This document shows positions 7,676 to 16,346 of a stretch of DNA of 36,461 bases, one piece after another. The DNA is taken from the NCBI GenBank assembly GCA_031285905.1, contig JAITVH010000094.1, positions 1-36,461 on the forward strand, read 5' to 3'. The position numbers and the translations under genes are program-made. The notes below the pieces were generated by a model. The model was not told the DNA's origin. It searched no databases and saw only the letters and a list, made by a program, of their open reading frames with translations. Each line of letters begins with the position of its first letter. Positions within the stretch are counted from its first letter, which is position 1. This stretch comes from Prevotella sp. (GTDB lineage: Bacteria > Bacteroidota > Bacteroidia > Bacteroidales > Dysgonomonadaceae).

Positions 7676-8992
7676 ATGAGAAAAATGAAAAATGCATTTG
7701 TTAATCTGTTTTTGATACTTTTCAGTATCATGTGCCTGGTTTCCTGTGGCGATTCCGATGACGAAAAGGGTGGAGAGGAATATAATCCATCCAAGCCAAC
7801 AGAATTATTATCATTTTACCCTGACTCAGGAAAATACCTGGAAAAAGTGATACTAATAGGTAAAAATTTTGGAAACGATCCTTCAAAAATTAAAGTCTAC
7901 TTTAATAGCAGACGTGCAGCTGTAATTGGCTCTACGGGCAGCCGGATGTATGTACTCGCTCCTCGCCTACCTGGCGACACATGCGATATATCAGTAGTTG
8001 TAGGTAAGGATTCATTGATATATCCCGATTTTTTCAGATATAAAACATCCGTAACAGTGACGACTATAGCCGGAAACGGCAACAAGGATGGGAATGCTTT
8101 CAAGGAAGGCCCATTTGGAGAGGCTGTTATACAACCTCGATATGTCTGTGTTGACAAAGACGATAATGTATTTGTAGTCAACAGGGTGGAAAATGCATAT
8201 CACGTACTCAGGGTTGATGAAGAAGCCAGTGAAATATCTGTTGTAGCACGAGGAGTAGTTGCCAATGTACCCGCTGCAGCCCCCGAAACGGGAATAATAA
8301 GTTTCCCTACCGAAACTACGGTTGGATCATTCTACACTCTTGATCCTCAGGAATTTTGGGCACCTAGATTCCGTGAAATGAGGTGGCCTGAAGGTTCTTC
8401 TCTACCCGCAAACGGATGGAAACATAGTATGGTTGTAAACCCTGATGACGGATACATATATACACGTTATTACTATGGAGAAATAGTAAGAATACATCCC
8501 AAATCTTTTGAACTAGAAGTTCTATACAAATCCCCGCAAGGAGACAGTTTTGGATTGACATTCAACCCACTACGACCTAACATTCTATACATATCCATGT
8601 GGGGGAATGCCGGTGTGAATGCTCACAGTATATGTTCTATGGATGTAACTGACCCAGAAAATACCTTCCAAAGAATATCCAGTTCTAATATAGCAGGGGG
8701 ACATCGTGATGGAGAACTATCCATAGCCCAGTTTAGAGACCCAAGCCAGATATTCTGCGATGCCGATGGTAATATGTATATAGCAGATAGTGGAAACCAT
8801 TGCATAAGAAGGATTACGCCTGAAGGGATGGTAGAGACTACACTTGGAATGCCGGGTACCAGAGGCTGGAAAGACGGTAGCAAAGAAGAAGCATTATTCA
8901 ACGTTCCTACAGGAATTGGTATCAGTTCCGATGGATCAGTTTATGTCGCTGATTTCGACAATGCCCGAATAAGAAAACTTTCTATCAACTAA
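7676..8992 (+). CDS. IPT/TIG and NHL-repeat surface lipoprotein of the PUL
   Basis: A 438-residue lipoprotein from the ATG at 7676. An in-frame TTG at 7664 and an ATG at 7685 are alternatives. The signal peptide ends in the lipobox LVSC (Cys24), followed by GDSDDE, an acidic stretch like the Bacteroidota lipoprotein export signal, so surface exposure is likely. Residues about 40-125 form an IPT/TIG Ig-like domain (SFYPDSGKYLEKVILIGKNF). The rest is a beta-propeller-like region with clear NHL repeats near the C terminus (GNMYIADSGNHCIRRITPEG and GSVYVADFDNARIRKLSIN). Family knowledge: IPT/TIG-NHL lipoproteins in PULs are candidate surface glycan-binding proteins. It is the first gene of the operon and lies 18 bp before the SusC-like gene. 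Confidence 0.85.
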   Translation: MRKMKNAFVNLFLILFSIMCLVSCGDSDDEKGGEEYNPSKPTELLSFYPDSGKYLEKVILIGKNFGNDPSKIKVYFNSRRAAVIGSTGSRMYVLAPRLPGDTCDISVVVGKDSLIYPDFFRYKTSVTVTTIAGNGNKDGNAFKEGPFGEAVIQPRYVCVDKDDNVFVVNRVENAYHVLRVDEEASEISVVARGVVANVPAAAPETGIISFPTETTVGSFYTLDPQEFWAPRFREMRWPEGSSLPANGWKHSMVVNPDDGYIYTRYYYGEIVRIHPKSFELEVLYKSPQGDSFGLTFNPLRPNILYISMWGNAGVNAHSICSMDVTDPENTFQRISSSNIAGGHRDGELSIAQFRDPSQIFCDADGNMYIADSGNHCIRRITPEGMVETTLGMPGTRGWKDGSKEEALFNVPTGIGISSDGSVYVADFDNARIRKLSIN

Positions 8993-9010
8993 TCACTAAA
9001 AAAATAATCA

Positions 9011-12000
9011 ATGATGAAATATATCATATTTATAATAGGTTTATTATTGTCGGCAATCACTTTAACCGCACAGACCTATACGATGGGAGGAACAGTTTAT
9101 GACGAGCTGGGCCCTCTAACTGGAGCTACCGTTCATATCAAAGAAAAAGTTACAATAGGTGCAGCAACAGATGAAAACGGAAAATTCACAATTAAAGCTG
9201 AACGAGGAGATTGGCTGGTATTCCGTTTTATCGGTTATGAGCAAGTGGAATATCTGGTAACTGAAGAGAAAAAAGACCTTGAAATACGCTTTACTGAATC
9301 AGCAGCGCAATTGGATGAAGTTGTTGTAACAGCTATGGGTACTCAAAGAAAAATATCATCTCTTGCAGCTGTTACATCGGTAGACGTAAAAGAATTACAG
9401 CAGCCGGTGACTTCCGTTGCCAATTTGCTGGGAGGACGCGTAGCCGGAGTAATTTCAACTATGACAAGTGGTGAACCAGGAAAGAATATTGCAGAATTCT
9501 GGGTGCGTGGTATCGGTACATTCGGAGCCAATGCTTCGGCTTTGGTGCTCATCGACGGACTGGAAGGAGATATCAACACAATCGATCCAGCAGACATCGA
9601 AAGCTTTTCCGTCTTGAAAGATGCTTCAGCTACTGCTGTTTATGGTGTAAGAGGAGCCAATGGAGTTATTCTGGTCACAACTAAACGCGGAATAACTGAT
9701 AATATACAAATTACCGGTCGTGCTACTTTTTCAATTTCACATTTGAAAAAACTTCCTAAATACTTACGTGCACATGACTATGCCAAACTAGGAAATGAAG
9801 CACGGAGTGTTCGTGGAGAAGAACCGCTCTATACAAATGTTGAAATGGATATCATACAGAATAACCTTGACCCTGACATGTATCCGGACGTAAACTGGCA
9901 AGATGAAATTATGAAAAACACTTCTCTTGGACAAAAGTTTTATGTGAGTGCGCGTGGTGGAGCAAAAGTTGCCAGATACTTCATCAGCTTAAACGGTGGG
10001 CATGAAGGTGCTGCATATAAAGTAGACAAAAATAGTCCATATAGCTCTAATGTAGGTTATAACACTTATGGCTATCGTGTCAATGTAGATCTTAGTCTGA
10101 CTCCTACTACTGAAGTCTATTTTGGTAATGACGGTTTCCTATCTGTACAAAATGAACCGGGCGTAGCTAATACTGATTATGTCTGGGCAGCACAAGCAGC
10201 ATTCAATCCTCTACTATTTCCTGTTCGTTATTCTAATGGGCAATCTCCTGCTGTAGGAGTGGATGCAGGAACTTCGCCTTATGTAATGATTAATCAGATG
10301 GGACGCCGAACCAGCCAATCATACAAAGGAAAGGCTACTCTAGCCCTCAATCAAAAACTAAATATGATAACCGAAGGATTGAATATCAGAGTCCAAGGCG
10401 CATATGATATTCAAAGTTATTTTTATGAACGTCGTACTATCCGGCCAGCTCTCTATGAGGCTGTCAGTAGAAACCAGCAAGGAGAACTAGTCACCATTGA
10501 GCGGGTGGCTTCTCAGGCTGCCGGACATGGTGCTAGTACAAATCAGTATCGCAAATACCATCTGGAAAGTACACTCAACTATGAACGGGTATTTGCCGAA
10601 GACCATCGCGCATCAGCACTTGTTTACTACTACATGAGTGACGAAAAATGGGCAGATGAAGGACTTGGCTCCAATCTTAATTCGATTCCTAAACGCTATC
10701 AGGGGATATCCAGCAGGCTGACTTATGGTTTCCGCGATACTTACCTGGTTGACTTCAACTTTGGATATACCGGTTCCGAAAACTTTGAACCCGGGCATCA
10801 ATTCGGATTCTTCCCTTCAATTGCAGCTGGATGGATTCCTACAGGATATGAACTTGTAAAAGAAAAATTTCCATTTATTGATGTATTAAAATTTAAGGCA
10901 TCGTATGGTACTGTGGGGAATGACCGCCTTGCCGGCGACCGTCGTTTTCCTTACCTGACCAGAGTAACCAGAATGAGCGCATATGCCTGGGGATCATATC
11001 CTGTAGAAGGATTGGTTGAAAGTTTCACCGGAGCAGATAATCTTTTATGGGAAAAAGCCACTAAGTTCAATGTTGGTTTGGAAACAGCGTTTCTATCTAA
11101 CAAAATAACGTTCAATCTGGACTTCTTTAAAGATAAACGTGACAGGATCTTCCAACAACGCGTACAGGTGCCTATTTATGTAGGATTAAGTACCATGCCG
11201 TATAGTAATGTGGGAGCAATGGAAAGTCATGGAGCAGATGGGAATTTCTCTTTTGATCATAATTTCAATAAAAATCTTGGATTCACTCTCAGAGGTAACT
11301 TCACATTTTCTAAAAACAATGTAAAAGCTTGGGAAGAGGCAAATCCCAAATATGCCTATCAGGAAATATCAGGTTATCCATTTGGCCCAATCCGTGGCCT
11401 ACAGGCACTTGGCCTTTTTAAAGATCAAAAAGATATAGAGACCAGTCCTGTGCAAACATTTGGAGAATATATGCCTGGTGACATAAAATATAAAGACGTA
11501 AATGGAGACGGACGCATTGATGACGACGACAGAGTTCCTTTAGGATTTACTAACAATCCTCCGATGTTGATGTATGGTTTTGGAGGTGAATTCAGATACA
11601 AGCAATTCTCTCTGGGTGTGCTCTTCAAAGGTACAGGCCGAACCGACTTTGTACATGTAGGTTGGGGTAATGAACTGGGATATATACCTTTTGCTGATGG
11701 AAAGATGGGTAATGTATTAGATTTCGCTAATGACCCTAAGAATCGATGGATACCGATGGATTATGCCATTGCAAATGGCATAGATCCTAAATTAGCTGAA
11801 AATCCTAATGCCCTCTTCCCGAGACTTAAATACGGGACTAACTCTAACAATCAGCGATTATCCGACTTCTGGATGGGTGATTCACGTTATTTGCGTTTAC
11901 AGGAGGTTACTCTTAATTATAACCTGAGAGAACCATTCCTTACCAGAATGGGCATAAGAGCTATTGATATACAATTAGTTGGAAATAATCTTGCGGTATG

Positions 12001-12100
12001 GGGTAAAGTAAAGGAATTTGACCCCGAACAAGCGGCTTCTAACGGACGCGCATATCCGATTCCATCAATTTATACAATACAATTGTACGTTCATTTCTAA
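9011..12100 (+). CDS. SusC-like TonB-dependent outer membrane receptor
   Basis: A 1029-residue TonB-dependent transporter for oligosaccharide uptake. A signal peptide (MMKYIIFIIGLLLSAITLTA) is followed by a carboxypeptidase-D regulatory-like domain (about 25-97, GGTVYDELGPLTGATVHIKE). Then comes the plug domain with the SusC signatures LDEVVVTAMGTQRK, LLGGRVAGV and VLKDASATAVYGVRGANGVI (about 97-225). The rest is the 22-stranded barrel, ending in IPSIYTIQLYVHF with a terminal aromatic. There is no N-terminal STN domain, so it is not the kind that signals through an anti-sigma factor. It pairs with the SusD-like lipoprotein 18 bp downstream. Substrate specificity is not readable, but the neighbouring rhamnosidase points to a rhamnose-containing glycan. 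Confidence 0.97.
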   Translation: MMKYIIFIIGLLLSAITLTAQTYTMGGTVYDELGPLTGATVHIKEKVTIGAATDENGKFTIKAERGDWLVFRFIGYEQVEYLVTEEKKDLEIRFTESAAQLDEVVVTAMGTQRKISSLAAVTSVDVKELQQPVTSVANLLGGRVAGVISTMTSGEPGKNIAEFWVRGIGTFGANASALVLIDGLEGDINTIDPADIESFSVLKDASATAVYGVRGANGVILVTTKRGITDNIQITGRATFSISHLKKLPKYLRAHDYAKLGNEARSVRGEEPLYTNVEMDIIQNNLDPDMYPDVNWQDEIMKNTSLGQKFYVSARGGAKVARYFISLNGGHEGAAYKVDKNSPYSSNVGYNTYGYRVNVDLSLTPTTEVYFGNDGFLSVQNEPGVANTDYVWAAQAAFNPLLFPVRYSNGQSPAVGVDAGTSPYVMINQMGRRTSQSYKGKATLALNQKLNMITEGLNIRVQGAYDIQSYFYERRTIRPALYEAVSRNQQGELVTIERVASQAAGHGASTNQYRKYHLESTLNYERVFAEDHRASALVYYYMSDEKWADEGLGSNLNSIPKRYQGISSRLTYGFRDTYLVDFNFGYTGSENFEPGHQFGFFPSIAAGWIPTGYELVKEKFPFIDVLKFKASYGTVGNDRLAGDRRFPYLTRVTRMSAYAWGSYPVEGLVESFTGADNLLWEKATKFNVGLETAFLSNKITFNLDFFKDKRDRIFQQRVQVPIYVGLSTMPYSNVGAMESHGADGNFSFDHNFNKNLGFTLRGNFTFSKNNVKAWEEANPKYAYQEISGYPFGPIRGLQALGLFKDQKDIETSPVQTFGEYMPGDIKYKDVNGDGRIDDDDRVPLGFTNNPPMLMYGFGGEFRYKQFSLGVLFKGTGRTDFVHVGWGNELGYIPFADGKMGNVLDFANDPKNRWIPMDYAIANGIDPKLAENPNALFPRLKYGTNSNNQRLSDFWMGDSRYLRLQEVTLNYNLREPFLTRMGIRAIDIQLVGNNLAVWGKVKEFDPEQAASNGRAYPIPSIYTIQLYVHF

Positions 12101-12118
12101 ATAAAAAAGATCTATATA

Positions 12119-14113
12119 ATGAAACAAATATCTATTATATTATTATCACTGTCGCTGGCGTTCACTTCCTGCGATTATCTCGATGTGGATAATTATTTCA
12201 GCGATGAGATGAAGTTAGACTCTGTTTTTGCTTCGAAACGTAATGTGGAAGCATATCTTTGGGCCACTGCCAGCTACATGTACGACGAAGGACAGATTTA
12301 TCAAGGCAGTCAGGAAAGTCCCGGCCCTTTCGCAACCGATGAAGCATTCACCATGTTCAGTACCGGAAGTGGCTATAATGGTTTACGGTTTGTGATGGGA
12401 GAAATATCTGCCTCCAATATGTACTCATTCTATTCAGCATATGGAGAGGCATACAGGGTTATACACAAGTGTAACACATTGCTTAATCGTATAGGAGAAG
12501 CTCAGGATATGACTGCCGTTGAACGGGCAAAAGTAATAGCCGTTGCCCGGTTTCTCAGGGCATATAATTACTATAAACTCTTACTTAACTTTGGACCTCC
12601 GGTCTTGGTAGGGGACGAAGTAATGCCGTCTAATGAAAGCCTTGAATATTACGACCGTCCGCGATCCACATATGATGAGGCTGTAGAATATATATGTAAT
12701 GAATTCGAAGAAGCATCTGTCAATTTGCCAGTCACCTTATCACTAACAGAATTCGGCCGCCCGACAAAAGGTGCTGCATATGGACTCATTGCCCGCATTC
12801 GTTTAATCCATGCCAGTCCATTATATAATGGAGGACAAGCTGCACTCACATCTTTTGGCACATGGAAACGTAAAACAGACGGAGTAAATTACGTCTCGCT
12901 AACATATGATGAAAAACGATGGGCTATTGCGGCAGCGGCGGCAAAGCGAGTAATAGAACTTAAAAACGCAGGAGTTCCTGCATATAAGCTTTACACAACA
13001 GAAGCTGACTCAGAAACATTACCTCTGCCTGAAGGGATTACCCATGACCTCGATTATTATGAACCATGGCCCGTAGGTGCAGCAGGAATAGACCATTTCA
13101 AGTCCTATTCCGAAACATTTACAGGAGAGGCAGTTTTACCTACTAACCCCGAATATGTATGGGCTAGACGAAGTTCAGTTTGGGCAGACTTGACCCGAAT
13201 GTCATTCCCTACTAAGAACGGAGGATGGAACGGTGCTGCTGTAACACAGAAAGTGGTAGATGCTTTTTATATGCGTGACGGACGATCAATTGATGATTCC
13301 AGTGCAGAATTTCCTTATTCCGAACAAGGATTCTCAGGTGAGCAAAAGATATTTTCAGGTTATCGCCTCAATAGTGGCGTCTACAATATGTATGTCAATC
13401 GGGAAATGCGTTTTTATGCATCTGTAGGTTTTAGCGAATGTTACTGGCCAATGACTTCAGCAACATCAGCAGGTCACTATAATCAAACAATAACTTACTA
13501 TTTTGACTCCCCTAACGGAAGACAATCAAACTCTGTTGACTATACACCGACAGGATATGTGATCAAAAAGTTTATCCATAAGGATGATGCTTGGGATGGC
13601 ACCAATGCCAGACGTATGGAGAAAGCATTTCCGATGATCCGTTTAGCTGATATCTTGTTGATGTATGTTGAAGCTCTTAATAATCTGACCCAACCACATT
13701 CAGTAGAAATTGGTGGTGAAACAGTCACTATGAATCGTGATATCGAGGAAATGCGACTGAAATTTAATCTTATACGCCATCGGGCTGGCTTACCCGGACC
13801 GTCTCAGGCAGAACTACAGAGCCCTGAAACAATGCAAAAATTGATTGAGAAAGAGCGTATGATTGAATTACTATGGGAAAATCATCGTTTTTATGATGTT
13901 CGCAGATGGGGTATTTACGAGCAAGTTGAGAGTGAGCCTATTATGGGAATGAATGTTGACAGTAATAAGGATGGTTATTACAACCGGGTTATTCCTAATA
14001 CGTCACGAATTGGTAACCGTGTAGTTAACAAAAAAATGGTACTGTTACCTATCCCATTAGCAGAAGTACGCCGATTGCCGTCATTTGACCAAAATCCGGG
14101 ATGGGAATACTAA
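12119..14113 (+). CDS. SusD-like nutrient-binding outer membrane lipoprotein
   Basis: A 664-residue RagB/SusD family protein, on the long side for the family. The lipobox FTSC places the lipidated Cys at residue 18, followed by DYLDVDNYF, a typical SusD start. The N-terminal SusD-like domain shows the TPR-like helices (VARFLRAYNYYKLLLNFGPP) and the C-terminal RagB/SusD domain contains IEKERMIELLWENHRFYDVR. These are the two most diagnostic blocks. Family knowledge: it sits as a lid on the SusC barrel at the cell surface and captures oligosaccharides. It starts 18 bp after the SusC stop and is followed 21 bp later by another surface lipoprotein. Confidence 0.96.
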   Translation: MKQISIILLSLSLAFTSCDYLDVDNYFSDEMKLDSVFASKRNVEAYLWATASYMYDEGQIYQGSQESPGPFATDEAFTMFSTGSGYNGLRFVMGEISASNMYSFYSAYGEAYRVIHKCNTLLNRIGEAQDMTAVERAKVIAVARFLRAYNYYKLLLNFGPPVLVGDEVMPSNESLEYYDRPRSTYDEAVEYICNEFEEASVNLPVTLSLTEFGRPTKGAAYGLIARIRLIHASPLYNGGQAALTSFGTWKRKTDGVNYVSLTYDEKRWAIAAAAAKRVIELKNAGVPAYKLYTTEADSETLPLPEGITHDLDYYEPWPVGAAGIDHFKSYSETFTGEAVLPTNPEYVWARRSSVWADLTRMSFPTKNGGWNGAAVTQKVVDAFYMRDGRSIDDSSAEFPYSEQGFSGEQKIFSGYRLNSGVYNMYVNREMRFYASVGFSECYWPMTSATSAGHYNQTITYYFDSPNGRQSNSVDYTPTGYVIKKFIHKDDAWDGTNARRMEKAFPMIRLADILLMYVEALNNLTQPHSVEIGGETVTMNRDIEEMRLKFNLIRHRAGLPGPSQAELQSPETMQKLIEKERMIELLWENHRFYDVRRWGIYEQVESEPIMGMNVDSNKDGYYNRVIPNTSRIGNRVVNKKMVLLPIPLAEVRRLPSFDQNPGWEY

Positions 14114-14134
14114 CTAACTAAAAAAATTATACCT

Positions 14135-15070
14135 ATGAAATTCAAAAGTATTATAATAATAGTTGTTCTTATTTTGGTGTCAGTATCCTGCAACCAATAT
14201 GAAGTTTTCGAGAAAGAACAATACAAGAATGTATTTGCATTAATCAGTTCAAACGACAATATTTTTCAAAAATATTTCGATCTGAGAAGAACTGAATCTA
14301 TAGGATACATATCATTTTCGATGGGAGGAACTAATCCGACAAGTAAGGATTTAACAATTAATATTATTGAAGATCAGTCCTACATAGATAATTATAACAG
14401 AGCTTACTATGACATGGACGTATTGAAATATGAGAAGACCTTACCCACAAGCAAGTATGATATAGAAGCTCTCCAATGCATAATACCTGCAGGTAAGTCC
14501 GGAGTCCAGATACCCATTCGTATTCGTCCGGAAGGACTATCTCCTGATTCATCTTACTTTATTGCGGTGCGTATCGATACTTATTCAGATTATGAGCTTA
14601 ACCCTGATAAAAGTTATTTACTCTATCGTGTACGAATCAAAAATTATTGGGCTCAGGGAGACGGAAACACTTCTTATGTATTAAGAGGACTACGTAAACA
14701 GGAAGGGCAAACAGAGATTCAGATGCCGGGAGCAAAAATCATGCATCCTTTAACGAAAAACAAGGTTCGGATTATGATCGGCACAGAACCGTATAAATCA
14801 GATATAGCTACTTTCAATAAATCAGCAATTGTTCTGGAAATACATGATGACAACAAAGTGACCATCACTCCATATAGGAATGCAAATGTAACTCAAATAG
14901 ACGGCGATCCTGATTTTCCGAATATTTTCCGAACAGAGGATGATGGATTTAAGACCTATAAGACTTTCTTGTTACGTTACAATTATGTAGTTAATGGCAT
15001 CACCTATGAAATGAAAGAAGAATTACGTCTTCAATACAATGAAAGTGATGAAGAAGTCATAGAAGAATAA
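14135..15070 (+). CDS. DUF4361-like lipoprotein, putative surface glycan-binding protein
   Basis: A 311-residue lipoprotein with lipobox SVSC (Cys19) followed by NQYEVFEKEQ. The N-terminal half has the beta-sandwich pattern of DUF1735-type PUL proteins: SIGYISFSMGGTNPTSKDLT and then CIIPAGKSGVQIPIRIRPEG, where the block 'xxIPAGxxxxxIPIxI' is common. The C-terminal half resembles DUF4361/BT_3044-type proteins, with the conserved YWAQGDGNTSYVLRG and a final YEMKEELRLQY. Family knowledge: such proteins follow SusD in many PULs and bind glycans at the cell surface. It is fourth in a tight operon (21 bp from SusD, 17 bp to the next gene). No catalytic motif is seen. Confidence 0.8.
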   Translation: MKFKSIIIIVVLILVSVSCNQYEVFEKEQYKNVFALISSNDNIFQKYFDLRRTESIGYISFSMGGTNPTSKDLTINIIEDQSYIDNYNRAYYDMDVLKYEKTLPTSKYDIEALQCIIPAGKSGVQIPIRIRPEGLSPDSSYFIAVRIDTYSDYELNPDKSYLLYRVRIKNYWAQGDGNTSYVLRGLRKQEGQTEIQMPGAKIMHPLTKNKVRIMIGTEPYKSDIATFNKSAIVLEIHDDNKVTITPYRNANVTQIDGDPDFPNIFRTEDDGFKTYKTFLLRYNYVVNGITYEMKEELRLQYNESDEEVIEE

Positions 15071-15087
15071 TTTAATAATTTAGAAAG

Positions 15088-16149
15088 ATGAAAAATTTTA
15101 CTGATAAAATAATAATATTGTTTCTTCTCACACTTGTTCTAACAAGTTGTGACGATTATGACAGAACAGAGGTAGTACCTACTATTTTTGTAGATCATCC
15201 ATCGTTAGACCTATTCGTCGGAGATGAGATCCAACTTGGAGTAAATCCAAAGGATGGATCATCATATACTTGGGAAAGTACAACTGAAAATGTAGCCACA
15301 GTCTCAAACGGATTAGTAAAAGCTGTTGGTGAAGGTACTGCCGACATCTATGTGAGAAAGGGTGATATTTATACTATAGTACCTGTTACAGTAGCTGTTA
15401 AAATCCCTTTAACTGGTATTGAATTGAGTACGGATAAGCTGGAGTTATTTCCGAACAATCAAGTACAGGTTCTGGTAACAGATATACCAGAAAACGCAAA
15501 TGATGTCCCCAGAACAGACTTCTTGTGGTGGACTGATAATCAAGATGTTGCAATCCCTACGTCTAATGGTAAAATCACAGGAGTTGGAGAGGGAATTACC
15601 ACCGTTTATTATCGTAAGGGTACATTTATCAAATCTGTTATTGTTGATGTGGCAACTTCACGTCCGTTCAAAGGGCCACATATCCTCTCTAAAGAAAATA
15701 TATTAACCCTTGAAGCGCGTAACTTCGATTTTGGAGGCAAAGGTTATGCATATCATGACGATGCAGGTAATTCCGGCGGATCAAGTTATAGAGCCGATAA
15801 CGGTGATAACAACAGTCCGGACGTTGATATCGAAGGCGGTGGAAATATTGGATATGCCAATGCTGGCGAGTGGTTACTATACACAGTAGAAGTACATGAT
15901 GCAGGAACATATCTGGTACAATTACAAGCCTCTGGTAATGGCGGAGACGGATATTATCATATCGAAGTAGACGGAGAAGACCAAACCGGTCAGTTATCAG
16001 TTCCGGCTAACGGAAGCTGGAGTAATTGGACATGGTATCCTAGTACTCCTGGAGAATTGACACTCACTGAAGGGAAACATAAAATTAAGCTTTATATTGA
16101 TAAATCAGGATTCAATTTTTATAAATTGAAATTTGAATTTAAGAACTGA
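15088..16149 (+). CDS. BIG2 and CBM6-like surface lipoprotein
   Basis: A 353-residue lipoprotein (lipobox LTSC, Cys21) followed by DDYDRTE, an acidic surface-export-like signal. Residues about 30-105 and 108-190 are two bacterial Ig-like (BIG2) repeats, each ending in the typical A/T-V-G-E-G-T block (VKAVGEGTADIYVRKGD and ITGVGEGITTVYYRKGT). The C-terminal domain (about 205-352) is a CBM6/CBM35-like carbohydrate-binding module: LEARNFDFGGKGYAYHD, then NIGYANAGEWLLYTVEV, and a final HKIKLYIDKSGFNFYKLKFE. It has no catalytic domain, so it is a likely glycan-capture protein. It is the last gene of the SusC operon and is followed by a hairpin terminator. Confidence 0.87.
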   Translation: MKNFTDKIIILFLLTLVLTSCDDYDRTEVVPTIFVDHPSLDLFVGDEIQLGVNPKDGSSYTWESTTENVATVSNGLVKAVGEGTADIYVRKGDIYTIVPVTVAVKIPLTGIELSTDKLELFPNNQVQVLVTDIPENANDVPRTDFLWWTDNQDVAIPTSNGKITGVGEGITTVYYRKGTFIKSVIVDVATSRPFKGPHILSKENILTLEARNFDFGGKGYAYHDDAGNSGGSSYRADNGDNNSPDVDIEGGGNIGYANAGEWLLYTVEVHDAGTYLVQLQASGNGGDGYYHIEVDGEDQTGQLSVPANGSWSNWTWYPSTPGELTLTEGKHKIKLYIDKSGFNFYKLKFEFKN

Positions 16150-16181
16150 GGTTTTCATAAATTAGATTCGTAATTTGGGGT

Positions 16182-16215
16182 AAGAGCCGGTATCTTTAAA
16201 TGGATATCGGCTCTT
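16182..16215 (+). terminator. Hairpin ending the SusC/SusD operon
   Basis: The 13-base arm AAGAGCCGGTATC (16182-16194) pairs with 16203-16215 with one G-T pair and an 8-base loop. A T-rich run (CTTATATCTATTATTTTAT) follows. It starts 33 bp after the stop codon and separates the SusC operon from the rhamnosidase gene. Confidence 0.75.
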
Positions 16216-16253
16216 CTTATATCTATTATTTTATCTATATAGATAACGTACTA

Positions 16254-16289
16254 TTGGGAGATATTTATCAACCATAATTTATATATTTG
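16254..16289 (+). promoter_or_regulatory. Putative Bacteroidota promoter for the rhamnosidase gene
   Basis: TATATTTG at 16282-16289 is a perfect match to the Bacteroidota -7 consensus TAnnTTTG, 57 bp before the start codon. A TTG at 16254-16256 lies 25 bp upstream, a few bases longer than the usual 19-21 bp spacing, so the -33 part is weak. The element lies after the upstream terminator, supporting separate transcription of the rhamnosidase. Confidence 0.5.
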
Positions 16290-16346
16290 CATATGCCCTG
16301 CATAATTTTCATGGTTCAATAAAGAATAACCTAAAATATCTATTTT

